A DNA stretch of 64,000 nt from positions 7,589,081 to 7,653,080 of the forward strand of contig PTFA01000011.1 of the NCBI GenBank assembly GCA_003342895.1. The letters are read 5' to 3'. Shown here one piece after another: positions 14,438 through 27,025 of the stretch (the first letter of the stretch is position 1; each line of letters begins with the position of its first letter). The notes below the pieces were generated by a model. The model had not been told where the DNA came from, searched no databases, and saw only the letters and a program-made list of their open reading frames with translations. The stretch comes from Casuarius casuarius (Eukaryota > Chordata > Aves > Casuariiformes > Casuariidae). Both the position numbers and the translations under genes were made by a program.

Positions 14438-17400
14438 AAAAAAAGTGCAGAGGAAAAGAGTTTTAGAAATGTCTAACAGAGATTCTCAGCCCATTTATTA
14501 TCTTCCTTAATATTTTTTCCCAGTAATATCTCAGAATAGATGGGAAGAAGTGGATGATTTCTCCTTATTTCATTTATAATTACATTTGCCTGACTGCCAT
14601 CATATGTCCGAGTAGGAGCTTCCTGTCCTGGTTTTCACTGCTATGGAATCTACATATAAATTGCTTCATATAGTCATACTCTATATGGCAGAATACAAAA
14701 TGCTCCTAAAGGTGATATTCTAACTACAAGATCTACAAAAAGTCTTACGTACAGAATGACACACTGAGTTTAAAATGTGAAAGGATTTTTTTGGTTTGCT
14801 CGCCTCTGTTTTATCTGGAATCATTCTTTTTGTTAGTTTCCATTCAGATTATTTTCTACCCTCCCGTCAGAGAACATTTTCGACTTGATTTTATGCCTTA
14901 TGACACACCATTCTTTGTGGATGGTATGGAGTCTACAACCCTATAAGGAGCTTTATGCAACTTTTAATTACTTCCCTTTGCAGGGGCTTCTTCTCCTGCT
15001 TTCACTAGGGCGCAAGAGGCATTGCTGGAACGGGTGTGACCTGTCCCACCCTGGCCCTCTAGGGAAAATCACATCACGCTGGAGTTCTCGCTTTGGTCAA
15101 ATAATGAAGACAGTGTTAGATGTGACTGAACACACAGAACAAATTCACACCAGGAGAAAAGCCATTTGTGCTTGTGAATGCATTAAATAGCAGGAGAAAT
15201 CTTGGTAAGGGCTGGGACTTTAGTGTTAGGCTGAGTTAAACACTATCGTGAAGACTCTACTGTGCCTTGACTTACTGACTTATATTAATACAAGTCCTTA
15301 TTTGTTTTTGCTAGGAATGTTTCAGGTTAGTCACTACTTGTTAAGAAAGTATGCTCTTTTCTTTTGAAAAAAGCAATCTCATTAAATTTATTAAATACAT
15401 TATGCTCAGTGTTAGCAAAGAGCAAACCTTGAACTAACCATGACTATCTGACATACCATTAAATTTAGCAAAGCTTTTTGATATGGTGCATTTAAAACTC
15501 TCTTAATTGCTAGCGCTCCTCAAGTCACATTTTAGCATTATGTAATTTTCCACTGCAGACAATGGCTTTAAATGAGGCCGTGAACATCAGATTTGTTTTA
15601 ATAGATGCCCTAATACATAGTCCAGCAAACTGCATCAGATCCCTCCAGCAGTATTCAATATTCTTGTTTGAGAACCAGAAACAGCGTATTAGTTCAGCAA
15701 AGCACTGTAGCTTTCTAACACAGTTATAGTGCTTTTGGATCCAAAAATGAATGCTGCACAGAAATATACTGTGCTTGGAATGAGCTTGGGTGTCTCTGAC
15801 AAACCGCTGCAGTGCTCTTTATGGACCCACCNGCACTGAGTATGGGCAGATGACTCACCTTCCTGAAATTAAGCATGTGACTTCATACAGTATTAGATCA
15901 AGGCATAACCTGGATTTTTAAGAGCATTGATTTAATCNTTTAGGTCAAATTTAATGTGAGGTATTAATAATGTCATAAAATTATGAGCAGCAACTCTGTG
16001 TCATCTATCAGAAGCCAATGATTCAAACAGCTATGAAATTAAAGTCACATAAGTATCACCTTTCTTTTTTCTTTTTAATCTTCTAGAGTCAGTGTGCTGT
16101 TGCTATTGTATTTATTTAAGAGAAAAGTAAGAAAAGAGTGCTGACAGCAGACAACTTGCAAATTGTTTTCATGTATTCTTTTTTTCCCTGAAAGGATTTG
16201 TTGGTATTTTAAAATGCATTTGAATGTTTTTCTGCTCCACTTTCACAGCCTCTACTAAGACTGCAAGCCTTAAAACTTTTAGTTATACCTATGCTGAAAG
16301 GTATAAGATGCTGAATGAATAGGAGGGCCACTCCTCAGAGTAGCCTGGACTTTTGGATAATACTAATATCTGTGTTTAGAACAGGAACAGAACTATGTGC
16401 TACTCCACTGGGGAGATGTAGTCACTGGGATGAAGTGCATCTTTTTGCCTGAAATTTTATTTGAGCAGGTATGATTGCTGTAATAGCAGCTGTTACATAC
16501 TATACAAGCATGCTGTTCTTCAGACACAAATACCTGTCTTTCATAAGTCTTGAGTTAATTCTTAGACCCTTTTTGCAGATTCAGAGCGTTTGGATGTATG
16601 TGTGTGCGTGTGCGCATGTGTAACTTTTTGCCTTTGTTGAGAGACACAAAGATGCAGACATTTTCCCAGGCAGACATTTTCCCAGGCTTACTAAAGATGA
16701 ATGACAGGCCCTTAAATCTGTGAACCTAGATCAATGTTTGATTTAATAAACCCTCCATATAAGGGTGGGGCTTTTGTCATCATGATTTGGAATATGTACA
16801 GTATCAGCAAGAAACTCTCAGGCAATTTTTTTTTTGTTATTTGTGAAGCTCAGCATCTTTTAAGTGACTTAGAGATAAATTACCATATTTTACAGTCCTC
16901 TTTAGAATCCATATTTAGTCAAAAACATTTAGAATTCTATTTAAAAGAATACATTGCTCTCTGTCCTCTTGGCACTAGCTAACATTCATGCAGGACAGAT
17001 GTATCAGTCTGCTTTTCTAGCTATATTTTCAGAGATATTTTTGAAATTTCCCTTTCTCTTGACAGGTAGATCCAGACCTATGTATAAGATCTATGCTTCC
17101 ACTGCCTTGCTTTTTTAATTCATTACACATTACAGCAAGTGGCTGCTCAAAGTATAAAATAGCAGAGGATCAGATCCACTCTAGCCTTGCTTGATAAGTA
17201 GACGTTTACAATTAAAAAACAGGTTATTTTTATTGGTAAACAGATCCTGATTGGGGATGCATTTCCTGAATATGGTGCTGCTTTACTGGTCGAAATTCTA
17301 AACCTGGTAAAACTAGCAGTCAAGTATGCTGGTCCCCTTTGATTATGGAGCAGAAGAGCATGAGAGAAAGGGCAAACAGCATCTCCTGTGCTGCTTATGC

Positions 17401-18007
17401 TATAGCCCATATCTTGGCCTTACTTTGACTGTTCTAATACTCATATAGTACACACTTAGCACACGTGCTCAAGCTAAAAGATGCATTGAGTCGATTTAGG
17501 CAAGACTAGATCTTTGACATTACAGCTCTTTCAGGTTGGAGTAAATTAGATGTTCGTTGCAAAATTCCTATGTGATGCTTTTATCTTTGTATAAATGGGA
17601 ATAAGGATATTATATGACATTTCTTTTTGCTAGATTTTTAGACTTATAACTGAAAATAATCTGTATTCTCAGGTATAAAGAACAATAATAACATGCTTAA
17701 ATTAAGGTGCTGAGTCATTTTGCCTTTATTACATCTTATGATAAAAGAACCTGATTTTCTAATATAATCAGTTTAATAGTTGGCAAAAATTCTTTTAGTT
17801 TCAAATATCAATGGAGTGTTTTTTCTTGGCATACTGTTTTTTCCTTGGATCAACAATTTACTCTTCCTTCTCTTTTATTTTAAATGTGTTCTTAAACATT
17901 TGTCAGACTGACATGATTATGTTTCAGTGCATACATAGTAAATTCAAAGTAGTCTCAGCAAAACTTGATGCTAAAGCTTCCCACCTGGAGGATAGTTGTT
18001 TGTAAAA
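14438..18007. other. Non-coding stretch
   Basis: No supported exon or known repeat apart from a 16-bp direct duplication at 16654-16685. A weak MIR-like patch near 17590-17620 was too short to call. Confidence 0.4.
16654..16685. repeat. 16-bp perfect tandem duplication
   Basis: Two adjacent identical copies of GCAGACATTTTCCCAG, at 16654-16669 and 16670-16685. This is probably a recent slippage or duplication event, since the copies have not diverged. Confidence 0.85.
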
Positions 18008-18068
18008 GTGTGTGTGTGTGTGTGTATATATATATATGTACACACACATATGTATGGATAGATAGATG
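18008..18068. repeat. Compound TG/TA/CA/GATA microsatellite with hairpin
   Basis: A (TG)n run passes into (TA)n and then (CA)n, followed by a few GATA units. The 10-nt arms TGTGTGTGTA at 18017-18026 and TACACACACA at 18039-18048 are exact reverse complements around a self-complementary TA loop. The tract could therefore extrude a cruciform or adopt Z-DNA. It is probably length-polymorphic. Confidence 0.85.
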
Positions 18069-21000
18069 ATATACATATTAAAGTTTATATGTGCTAGAGA
18101 TTAATTCAAAGTGGCTGACAACTAACATTCTCCAGATCAACTTCAAGTGCTTGTGAAATGTTTCTTCTTGTATTCAAAGTGTTTGTTTGAAAAACTGTTT
18201 GAAACGAATGAGAAACCTAGTGCTCCATAAGAATTCTGCTCACATTTTGTTGTGATTTCTGCTTTCCTCTATCAGTCCAGGTCTTGGACTCCATATGGCC
18301 GATGCTTCAGTATTGCTCTGGATTCACACACTATTGGCATGAGTATTTGACAAATAGGAAGCTCTTCATAGTAAGTTCTTACCTTTGCTATACTGACCAT
18401 ATACTCAAGATGGAAAATCCTGGAATTCTGAAGCAGACAACTCATGGCACAGAATGCAATCAAAATGGTACAAACATATTAAGAACACCTCAAAATCCAC
18501 TTTTAAAGTCTCTCTGGTCAATATGAACAAGTGTGAAAAAGAGACTCTGTATAGAGGCATGCAGGGATGCACATAACTTCTAAGGCAAAGTGCACAACCA
18601 CTCTGAAATATGGTAATTCATTCTTTAGAGTTTCCTGTTTTCCTCTCTGACTCTTCAGCTGTCATGATCAACTTGTCACAGCTATGTCACTTTGAACAGC
18701 TGTCTCTCTGACAGATAAATGTGTGTTGCATGAGTATGTATACATGCCTTACATCATTATTGTATAACACATCCTCGGGCACTCCTGCAGCTATTTGCAG
18801 AATATCTGGACTTCTTGAATTTTAATAAATCACCTCTGACCAAAATATCTGAGAAGCACCCTGCTGCTGCAATGTCTTCCATCTGTTATGTGTTCCTAAA
18901 CCTNCACTGGGTAAAATATTTAGTGGGTTTGTTTGAGAACAAACCACTAAAACGACCAAGATGAGAGAAGAAAGAGAGATGGTCTCAAAGAACAGAAGAG
19001 TGAATCGTTATACTATGGTGAGGTGAAATGCTGCTGAACACAGTGCACTAGACTCACGCCAACTGTGAGAACTGAGACCGACTCCTACAGCAGGTTCTGC
19101 TGAAGTATTATTCTTTTATTTGTATTCAAATGGCAACAAAAGGCTTTGGCAAGGGCGAGTTCAATTATGGTAGGTATTGGATGGATGAGTGAAGATACAG
19201 GCCATTTCTGAGCTACCTACGAGCTAAATAACACAACAGTTTAGTTATCCCACTTTACAGTAATCATTAGGAAGTAATTGCCCAAACCGGTTTATGAATC
19301 TGTTTCAGAATAATTATCCCAGGGTCAGATGGGTATCTGGGGGCCACTAAGGACTGAGCTCTCCAGCCCCTGCTGATGGCTTAATGACAGAGTGATTTGT
19401 TTCCTGGAGTGCAAGCACTTCAACTGCTCATATTCCTAGAAGAGTGTGAAAGGGCAAGGGCCATATTCATATGTGCTAGTGAGCATTTTAAACAATGCAT
19501 GAACATTTTCAGAACACACAGGAATGGGGTACAGGAATCACTTAAGTGTTGCTTACAAATAGGTAACGCCAAACAGGCAACTTTCTGCCCAATAATGCTT
19601 CTTTGTTTTGATTATTTAGCGCTCTATAAAAGATACATATTAAGCTTTCACTGCACACAGTGCACCTGTCACCTCCTTTGAGTCGGTAGGACTGTAACTC
19701 ATCAATTTGCTTATGAACTGTCTGTTATGACTAAAAATCAGCTATTATCTATTATAGTAATCTCATACAGTTAAAAAATACAAGGGTAGTAAAATGGTTC
19801 AGTGTAACAGAGAACAATATCTGTAGGATATTATGTGGGAAAAAAGTCATTGGAATATTATTAAACTTCAACTCCTATCAGCACTGCCAATGAGGTGGAG
19901 GAGTTCTAAGAGGAATAATAATACACAGAAGCAGATTTGTCTTGGAGCATAAAAATATTACCAACAAGAATAATTTAAAGGTCTAAAATATATCTTTAAG
20001 CCTTCTTAGATTCCTCCCAGCTTTTTTTTTAACATGTTCCCAGGCATCTTCTCTTTTCCCTCATGTTTTCCTTCATATTTTCCTCTATGTAAGAAAATAT
20101 TAATGCATCTGAGTGCATTTTTTGACTCAGGTTTAGCTGTCCTGGAGTGATTATTTCTGTGCAAAAAAGAAATAGCAATCCATTAACTCCTGGTTTACTC
20201 AATTGCTGCTGTTTTTAGGTAGTCTGATAAACTAGGTGGGATGGAGGAAGAGTCGCTATTCCTGTCCCCAGACAACATGATCCAAATGCCAAAGCATGCT
20301 GCTATTTATTGTTGCTGTTACTTAATAGATATCTGTGGGAAAAAACCAAGATCCAGTAGTGTTCCACTTTAGAAAGATGCAGCTGAAAAGACTGGCATTT
20401 AGCTTAACCGTATTACTATACATAAACAGACAATAACAATCCAGATGAGGATTCACATCGTCTTTGGGCTACCAAGATTTTTCATGAATAAAGCGACTAG
20501 CATCTAAAATATATAAAAGGTAAGAGAGAAAGAAAACAAAGTTTGGAAAAGAAGGACAAAACAAAGATGAGTCTTTTAATAATATCATTATTATTATTAT
20601 TCAACAGAAGTGGCAATGTTGTTTTAATTAAAGCTGTTCTGTTAGAAGAAAAAACATACCTGTTAAAAACGGGAGTAGAACAGCCTGGTTCATGACAGTG
20701 GATAGTCTATTTTTCCAGGTAATAGAGACAATTAATCATTTTTGAACCCCACTTAATAGGTTTAAGTTGTGTGTATGGATGCCATGACCATCTCACATGG
20801 AAAAATGATTCATATGAATAAGAATGTAAACTAAAAATGGAGGGCACAGAAAGGAGAGCTGTAAGTGATTCAGGCAACATATATACATAGCCTTGCTACT
20901 GGAAACTTTTCTGGCTTTTTTTTTGTTTGTTTGATTTCCAGCTCCACTGGTGGAGAAAGTTTCTCTCCTCCTTAGAACTGTAAAGTGCAAAATTTTATGG

Positions 21001-23554
21001 GTTTGTTCCTCTGAAGTGACTTTTTCTACTTACATCATCTGTTGTTGGGGAGAAAAACACCTCAGACACAAGGTGTGATTAAGGGCAAAGACTTTCTCTT
21101 CAAAGTTCTCCGGGGCAAATTTATCCTGTCAATGTTAGGGAAAGTTAAGCAGCTAAATTGCTTGGGACAAAAATTTTCCTTTTCTGGTTATGTATTAAAT
21201 TAAATACTTCTGCTGCCTTTGCTCTTTTAGGTACTGCCACAATTAAAATCACTGAGTGGGCGTATTTACTATCCTTCCCCTGATTAAGGTTGCTCATTTT
21301 TAATTTCTTGTGCTTTCCCACTCTTATCGTGGTTATAGTTCAGGTCAGTTAAATATGCAATTCCCACATTTCAGTATGCTCAATAAGCAATATAAATATG
21401 TCTCAGAAAACCTACTGCATGTAGGTGAGAATTTGGACCAGTATATTTCTCTGAGACACAGTGCTTACATCAAGGCGATTGTATCCAGCCCTGTTCAAAA
21501 GATGTAGCCCCTGTTTTCTGAGTTCAAGATGAGTCATCTTGGTAAACAAGATTTCCTTGCTCATACACCTTTTTGGTGAATAAGAACAGGTGTGTTGGGT
21601 CAGAAAATATTCTCATTTCAGAGACCTGAAAGAAAACTCCAGCTGTCAAAATGAGTAGAAATGCAAGACAGGCAGTCTTCTCATATAAGAGAGAATTGAG
21701 GCGCACTGACTGATAGTATCCGAACAGGCAATGTATACTGCTTAACACTTTCGAAGGCTGACCATTTGAGATCTGTCCTTCAAGGTTGCCTTTCTGCTCC
21801 TGCTCCAATTACACTTGCTTGAGAGAGACAGGGAGAAAAGAAGGCAAAACAAATGGCCCATAACAGGTTTCTGGTTGATAGCAGGGATTCAGGGGAGCTT
21901 GTTATAGCAAACAGATATTACTTTCCAATACCTCCGCAATAAAATTTTGCTGTCAGCAAGAATCCATATTTTTACTGAAAAATAAACCAAGAATGTTTAG
22001 CCAGATATATTACAATAAACCTTGGAGTGTGGCAGGGAAGAACACATAGCTAGTAAAGAAATAAATCTATAAGATAAATGTATTTATTGCCAGTCGATAT
22101 AATGCAGGCTTTAATGTACTGCATCAACTTAAATGTAATGTCTAATCAAAAAAGAAAGTATTTGAAATGGTATTGTTTAAAAAAAAATAAATAAAAAGAG
22201 AGAGAGAAAGGACTGAGATATGATTAAAATCTGTGTTAATAAGTTGAGATCTGCTTTGCTGGAGGCATGTTCAACATAGGAGAACAATCAGAATACGAGA
22301 CTGAAGTTTTGCAGTAATAATGGAGTTGTGTGGTTAATGTGCATTTCCAGAGCCACAGAAAAATAAGTACATAGCCAGATGGTCACTTCTTAATGAGATT
22401 TCTGTTTTAAACTAACGGATACAGCTACTAAGTTTTCTGTTAGATAAGAATTCCAGGTTAGAGATAATATTTACCTAATTTGTCACAGGTTTTAGGATTT
22501 TGGAATTTACTACAAACCTATAATGAGTTACTATATTAACCATCTACCACCAAGTGATAAGCAGCACAGACTTTACTTATTTATTTATTTCAAGTAATAT
22601 AAATGCTATAATGGGAAACTAAAAACTGAGAGTGAGAGTCTGTCTTTGGCTCCTTTGCATTTATGCTAAGCGAGACGTCTACAGTGAGATAAGCAACAGA
22701 AATAAAGATATCTCCCACCGCGCTGTACGTTCATAACTGAACACACAGCATTGAACAACTTTTACCTTAGGTCTTTAATTAAGGAAAAGAGATTCACATC
22801 TTTGGTGGGATGAATTGCCCTCAAAAGGTGCCTGTTTCTCTTCACTGACTAGAGGGAGACTACTAGGCTTTTAGACTGGTGCCTCTCTGAATGAATCCAG
22901 GACTGTTATCCATTATTCTGCTAAGAAAATCTTTCTTTGTCCCTCCTACCAATATAAGAACTGATGAAGCATTGGCATCCTGTCTGCTGCCCCTCCTCCC
23001 CTGCAAGTCCAGGTATAAAGCCATGGTCAGATGTAAGCACAGAATTCCCCGTCATGAATATTTTCATAGAGCTTCTATTGATAGACAGGCAGGGACTATT
23101 TAGACATCTCTCCAGTCTTATNCAATTTACCCTAGAATCAGAATTGCCTGAGGTGGCTTAAGCAACATCTTCATCCTAACTGTCCTCAGGCTCCAACCTA
23201 GGGCTGTGAGCTCTGCTTTTGTCCCTTAAAATTGCACCATTTGGGAAAGGAATTCATAGATTCTTGATTAATAATAATAATGATTTGCCTAAAAAGGGTA
23301 CATCGACTTTTCTGAGGCTTTATGGTCCTAAAGCCCCTTTGAACAATGCTTCCTACATAAATTTGGGGGCTTCTTGCCTTTCTAAAACCCTGGCAGCTTT
23401 GTGAGTTGTCAGAGGGCATCAAGGCAGACAGTTCCCAACTAAGCCTCTCGGTTCACCTGTGTGTCCAAGATGTTTTGAATGCTGTCTTCCCTTTCTTTCC
23501 TGATGTGCTCTGTTTGCACGAAAATAGTTGGTACAGTAGAAAACTTTGTTGATT
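18069..23554. other. Non-coding stretch
   Basis: No supported gene. Contents include A-rich and (AG)n-rich simple sequence near 22175-22210 and a short ATT-type run near 20580-20600. Short open frames here have no splice context and no recognisable protein features. Confidence 0.4.
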
Positions 23555-23690
23555 ACTGATGGAGCATGATAGCAATGTGGGTTCCAGTTGCAGCCCTGCA
23601 ATGGATTCATAATGGACGAATTACAGGTGTTACAGATCCTCTGTGCCTCAGTTTTTTTCAGCCTAAAGATAATATGAAAACTTATCTATT
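23555..23690 (+). mobile_element. MIR SINE remnant
   Basis: This resembles the sense strand of the ancient tRNA-derived SINE MIR. A GGGTTCCAG...CCCTGC segment near 23579-23600 corresponds to the family's GGGTTCGAATCCCGGCTCTGCC. CCTCTGTGCCTCAGTTT near 23638-23654 matches the core exactly, and AAAGATAAT follows where the family has AATGGGGATAAT. Divergence is high, as expected for a copy of mammal-bird ancestral age. MIR-derived sequence is sometimes conserved as an enhancer, but nothing here shows that. Confidence 0.6.
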
Positions 23691-23885
23691 CCAAGAAGAT
23701 ATCACAAAACTTTATTAAAGAAACGTTGCCTTTTACAGCAATGCAACTGTATCTTATCAATGAAGCAAATACTAGTTAAAAGCTAAAAGTCAGTTTGAAG
23801 TGAATAGTGATAGAGCATTTCATTGAAGAGATTCTTGATATCATTCAGTATAATGCTGAGGCTTTCTTTTATTAATGTTTTGTAG

Positions 23886-24012
23886 GTTCCTAAGACTCCT
23901 GGGTAGAAGATACTACAGAACTGTAAATCACCGCTACTTACTGCTCATTCTGTTTTCTGCATGTATGCTCTGGCAGTTCACCAAAAGTAGAAGGAGAGAA
24001 GTTCCATTAAAA
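23886..24012 (+). CDS. Candidate internal exon with a membrane anchor
   Basis: This is an exon-like segment of 127 nt; the product is not recognised. It is preceded by a pyrimidine-rich tract ending in TTTTGTAG and followed by AAAA/GTATCC. After one leading base that completes a codon it encodes 42 residues without a stop, ending in phase 0. The peptide has a basic stretch (LLGRRYYR), a hydrophobic run RYLLLILFSACMLWQF, then a second basic cluster (KSRRR). This layout is common in signal-anchored (type II) membrane proteins such as Golgi enzymes, but no family signature is present. The donor is weaker than consensus at +4 to +6. Alternatively an ATG at 23875, inside the pyrimidine tract, could start a short ORF. 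Chance is a real possibility. Confidence 0.3.
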
Positions 24013-26629
24013 GTATCCTTTTGGATTTTGTACACTCAGCATATGAAACAAAAGATGTTCTTGTAGCTTAATGATCTTGTATTGGAGCAATCTTTCATGA
24101 GATTGATAGGATTTTTCGCTAGTTTTGCTGAAGATGGACAATCAGCAGCTGCCTTGATGCCTGGTTACAATGGCAAGTTAAAGGTAAAGACGTTAGCTGA
24201 GAGCAGACAACCATCCCATGTTGATCTCATTGAGTAGCTTAAGCAGCAATGTGCTATGGGCGCTGCCAGCAAGTGGAGCGAAAGATTTGAGCAATAGTGT
24301 TGTTCCCATTAATCATTCTGATAGTGTTACTGGAAATGATGATCCTCACCAAGGAAGTGATTAGCCTGCATTTAGCAGGTCTGCACCTCCTTTTGTTGAG
24401 TTCACAGGCAGCTCAGAAAGGGCTCAAAGTCAGCTGGTAACAGTATATTTGCAGTACAGCAGGAGTAAGCACACTTTTATCCCCTTTCCTGTTAAACAGC
24501 AATTAATTTCAGCAATTACTCTTCTTCCTTTCTAGTATATTGCTTGGATACCACTAAGGCCACCATCAGTGTTTCAATAGTAGCATCAATTTAATTGGAG
24601 TTTTACTGCACAACTCCCACAAACCCCACTGGTTGCTGACATGGAGGGGGGACTATTGGAGCAAGACTGAATGATATAGGGAGGCACAAGGCTGGATGGG
24701 GAGGGAGAGGTTTAAAGCTGGAGCTGTTGAAAGGAGCATCTCTGGAGCCTCTTAAGATGCCAGCCCCAGAGGGCAAAATTGACTCACAGGTAGACTACAA
24801 ATATGCAGCCTCTGTATAACTTGAGCATCATTTTAACTAAGTTAGTATTGCTATGACAGAGGCACTCATGCGTGCATTCAGTCTATGCTCAGCGCTAACC
24901 AGCCAAGATCTGAAAGCTATAGAATGACGTTAATTCAGTGCTGACCCTGAGACAAGCCGTGTGAGAAAGGCTGCATTTTAATTTGGATTAAACTCCACAC
25001 CATGGTGGCTTCCAGACTAGAGCTGGCCTGGCTGTAGTTGACGTGGATTTGCAGGCCACTAGAACTGGTACCCACAGGGATTCTTTGAGGTCTGCCGAGT
25101 GACTACACTGGTAAGAGTAAAGGGGGGACAACATCAAGGAGTGTATGGAGATACAAAGCAATTAAAAACCAACAGTGTCTTCACTGACAAGTAACAGCAA
25201 CAAGTATTTAGTTTCTATTGTTATTTGTCATATGCTCTAATATGCTGTTGCTGAAATAATATTTACTTTTTGCTGTTGCATATATAAAATTATTGTACCT
25301 ATTTCACTCTTTTTATTCTTTTTTAAACTCATTTTTTATTCAAAAATGTCTGGAACAAGCAAGTGGTGGACTATTTTCCTCATAATGGTTGAAAACCTAA
25401 GTTAAAGTTTTCATTCTGAACAGTATGCAATATAGAGAAAAATCTAGGGAGAAAATCTAGGATTTTCACATCTTGTTCAAAAGGCTTTTAAGGTCAGTGT
25501 AGACTATTTTGATCAGAGTTTGACCTTCTGTCTACAGAATGTGCCACAAAACTTAACTTGTCAAAGGAGTTTATTCTTTTTCATCTTGGTGCCTTTAGCT
25601 CACGTTGACTAGCTTGCTGTGAATATTCAAGATCTGATGGACTGCAAGAAAAATATTCTGGAATTTAGAGACTGTACCCATCAAATCAAATGGGTAGATA
25701 GCCAGAACCTAATAAGATACTTTCAGGGGAATCAGTCACCACCATATTGTTGTTCATTTCCATCCTATGTGCACATGCTCACTATTCATCGCCAGTACTT
25801 GAGCACTTAACTAAGAATGGTTTACATTCTCATACAGCTACTGACCACAGTGGATGAATTCATCTTTCCAAAGAGGCTTTTGCACACACCTCATATGTTT
25901 CACTTGAGCCCCATACTGAGCTTTAAAGACATGGGCCTTACGGGAGGTCTCTGTTAAGGGGTAGAATGACAACAAAATTTACAATTTTTATGTGAAAAGG
26001 GAGGATACGTAGCAAGGATTAGGCAGTCACTGCCACTGGCTTCCAAGTGTCTATTTCTTTCAACAGTTTTCTGAAAAAAAAAATCAGGTAATATTCATTT
26101 TATACATGGCATAGAGACAGTACATCAACTAGATCAAGATTTGCAGTTGAGGTCCTCCTACTCCAATAGTTTCTAAAGCCACCCCTATTACCAATATTTC
26201 TTTTATAACATCATTATAGTTTAGAGCTTCCTATCCTAAAAGGTTTTGGGAAACACCTGAGAAGAAATGCTGTATTAAGTCAGGTTAGGTAGAAAGAGAC
26301 TTTTCTTATTGCTTATTTAGCATTCTGTTTGGTCTTTAGTATTCCAAATGGGGGAAAAAATCATTTGGACAAGCCTTTTTACCTATTCAAGTCTACTTCA
26401 GGGAATCGTCCATAATAGAACATGACATAATAGTGAAATAGAACAAGTACCTTAGGCTAAAAGATACAGGTGTGTATATATAAATATATAAGTAACTGAG
26501 TTACCTCCTGGTCAAGCCCAATTATGCTGACGCCTGAGGAAATGTGACAAGATTATCAGGCTAGCTTTGGCAGCATTAGAATGGATTGAAGGTTTTTATG
26601 TCTATTTAAGGCCTACAGCAGAGATGACC
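24013..26629. other. Non-coding stretch before the first LTR
   Basis: No supported exon or repeat family seen. The sequence is ordinary AT-rich DNA up to the left target duplication of the LTR at 26630. Confidence 0.4.
26624..26629 (+). repeat. Left target-site duplication of LTR (ATGACC)
   Basis: ATGACC directly abuts the TG end of the LTR. The identical hexamer follows the other end at 27020-27025. Six-base duplications are produced by integrases of alpharetrovirus-like and ERVK-like elements. Confidence 0.85.
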
Positions 26630-26680
26630 TGCGGGAGATTAGCGGACAGCACGCCAATCAATATGATTAAATGCTGACAC

Positions 26681-26686
26681 TTTATT
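26681..26686 (-). terminator. LTR polyadenylation signal AATAAA
   Basis: The minus strand reads CTTAATAAAG here. It lies about 20 bases downstream of the LTR TATA box, in the R-region position expected for a retroviral poly(A) signal. Confidence 0.75.
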
Positions 26687-26701
26687 AAGCCCGAATAGCA
26701 T

Positions 26702-26709
26702 CTTTTATA
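26702..26709 (-). promoter_or_regulatory. LTR TATA box with upstream CCAAT boxes
   Basis: The minus strand reads TATAAAAG at this position. CCAAT boxes on the same strand lie upstream at 26748-26752 and 26791-26795. This is the normal spacing of a U3 core promoter. It would direct transcription leftwards, toward lower coordinates. Confidence 0.75.
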
Positions 26710-27019
26710 TGCTTTAACCGTGATCCCGTGAATCAAACTATACAGTGATTGGTACATGTTCATTTAGCACGCACATCTGAACAGTATGTGATTGGATAGC
26801 ATGACTGTCTATGAGGAGACAAAGAAACTCCCCTAAGCCCGTAAGTTTCTCACTGAACATCTGGGAGTTGTTTTTCTCGTTCCAAGGACAGTTTCTCACC
26901 ACACTGCATGCCCTCTAGTAACCCTACCGGTAGGCCGCAAAACCTACTTTCACACTCTTGCTATTAGCATTAGGGCTGGATTGCTCACATGTCCGTTTTC
27001 CTCCAGATAATCCTCCACA

Positions 27020-27025
27020 ATGACC
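27020..27025 (+). repeat. Right target-site duplication of LTR (ATGACC)
   Basis: Exact copy of the hexamer at 26624-26629, immediately after the CA end of the LTR. The pair fixes both boundaries. Confidence 0.85.

Larger units (their letters stand above)
26630..27019 (-). mobile_element. Solo LTR, 390 bp, ERVK/alpharetrovirus-like, minus strand
   Basis: This is a complete endogenous retrovirus long terminal repeat with no internal region. On the plus strand it begins TGCGGGAG and ends CTCCACA, so in sense orientation it runs from TGTGGAGG to CTCCCGCA. The ends form an imperfect inverted repeat with the canonical TG...CA. A perfect 6-bp duplication ATGACC flanks it directly. In sense orientation it has two CCAAT boxes, a TATA box (TATAAAAG) and, about 20 bases further on, AATAAA, which implies a very short R region and a U5 of roughly 50 bases. 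Solo LTRs arise by recombination between the two LTRs of a provirus. The intact duplication suggests an insertion that is not extremely old. No gag, pol or env sequence is attached. Confidence 0.88.

Noticed and set aside
17590..17620. MIR-like text (TATAAATGGGAATAAGGAT)
   Set aside because: Single short match without the preceding core in order.
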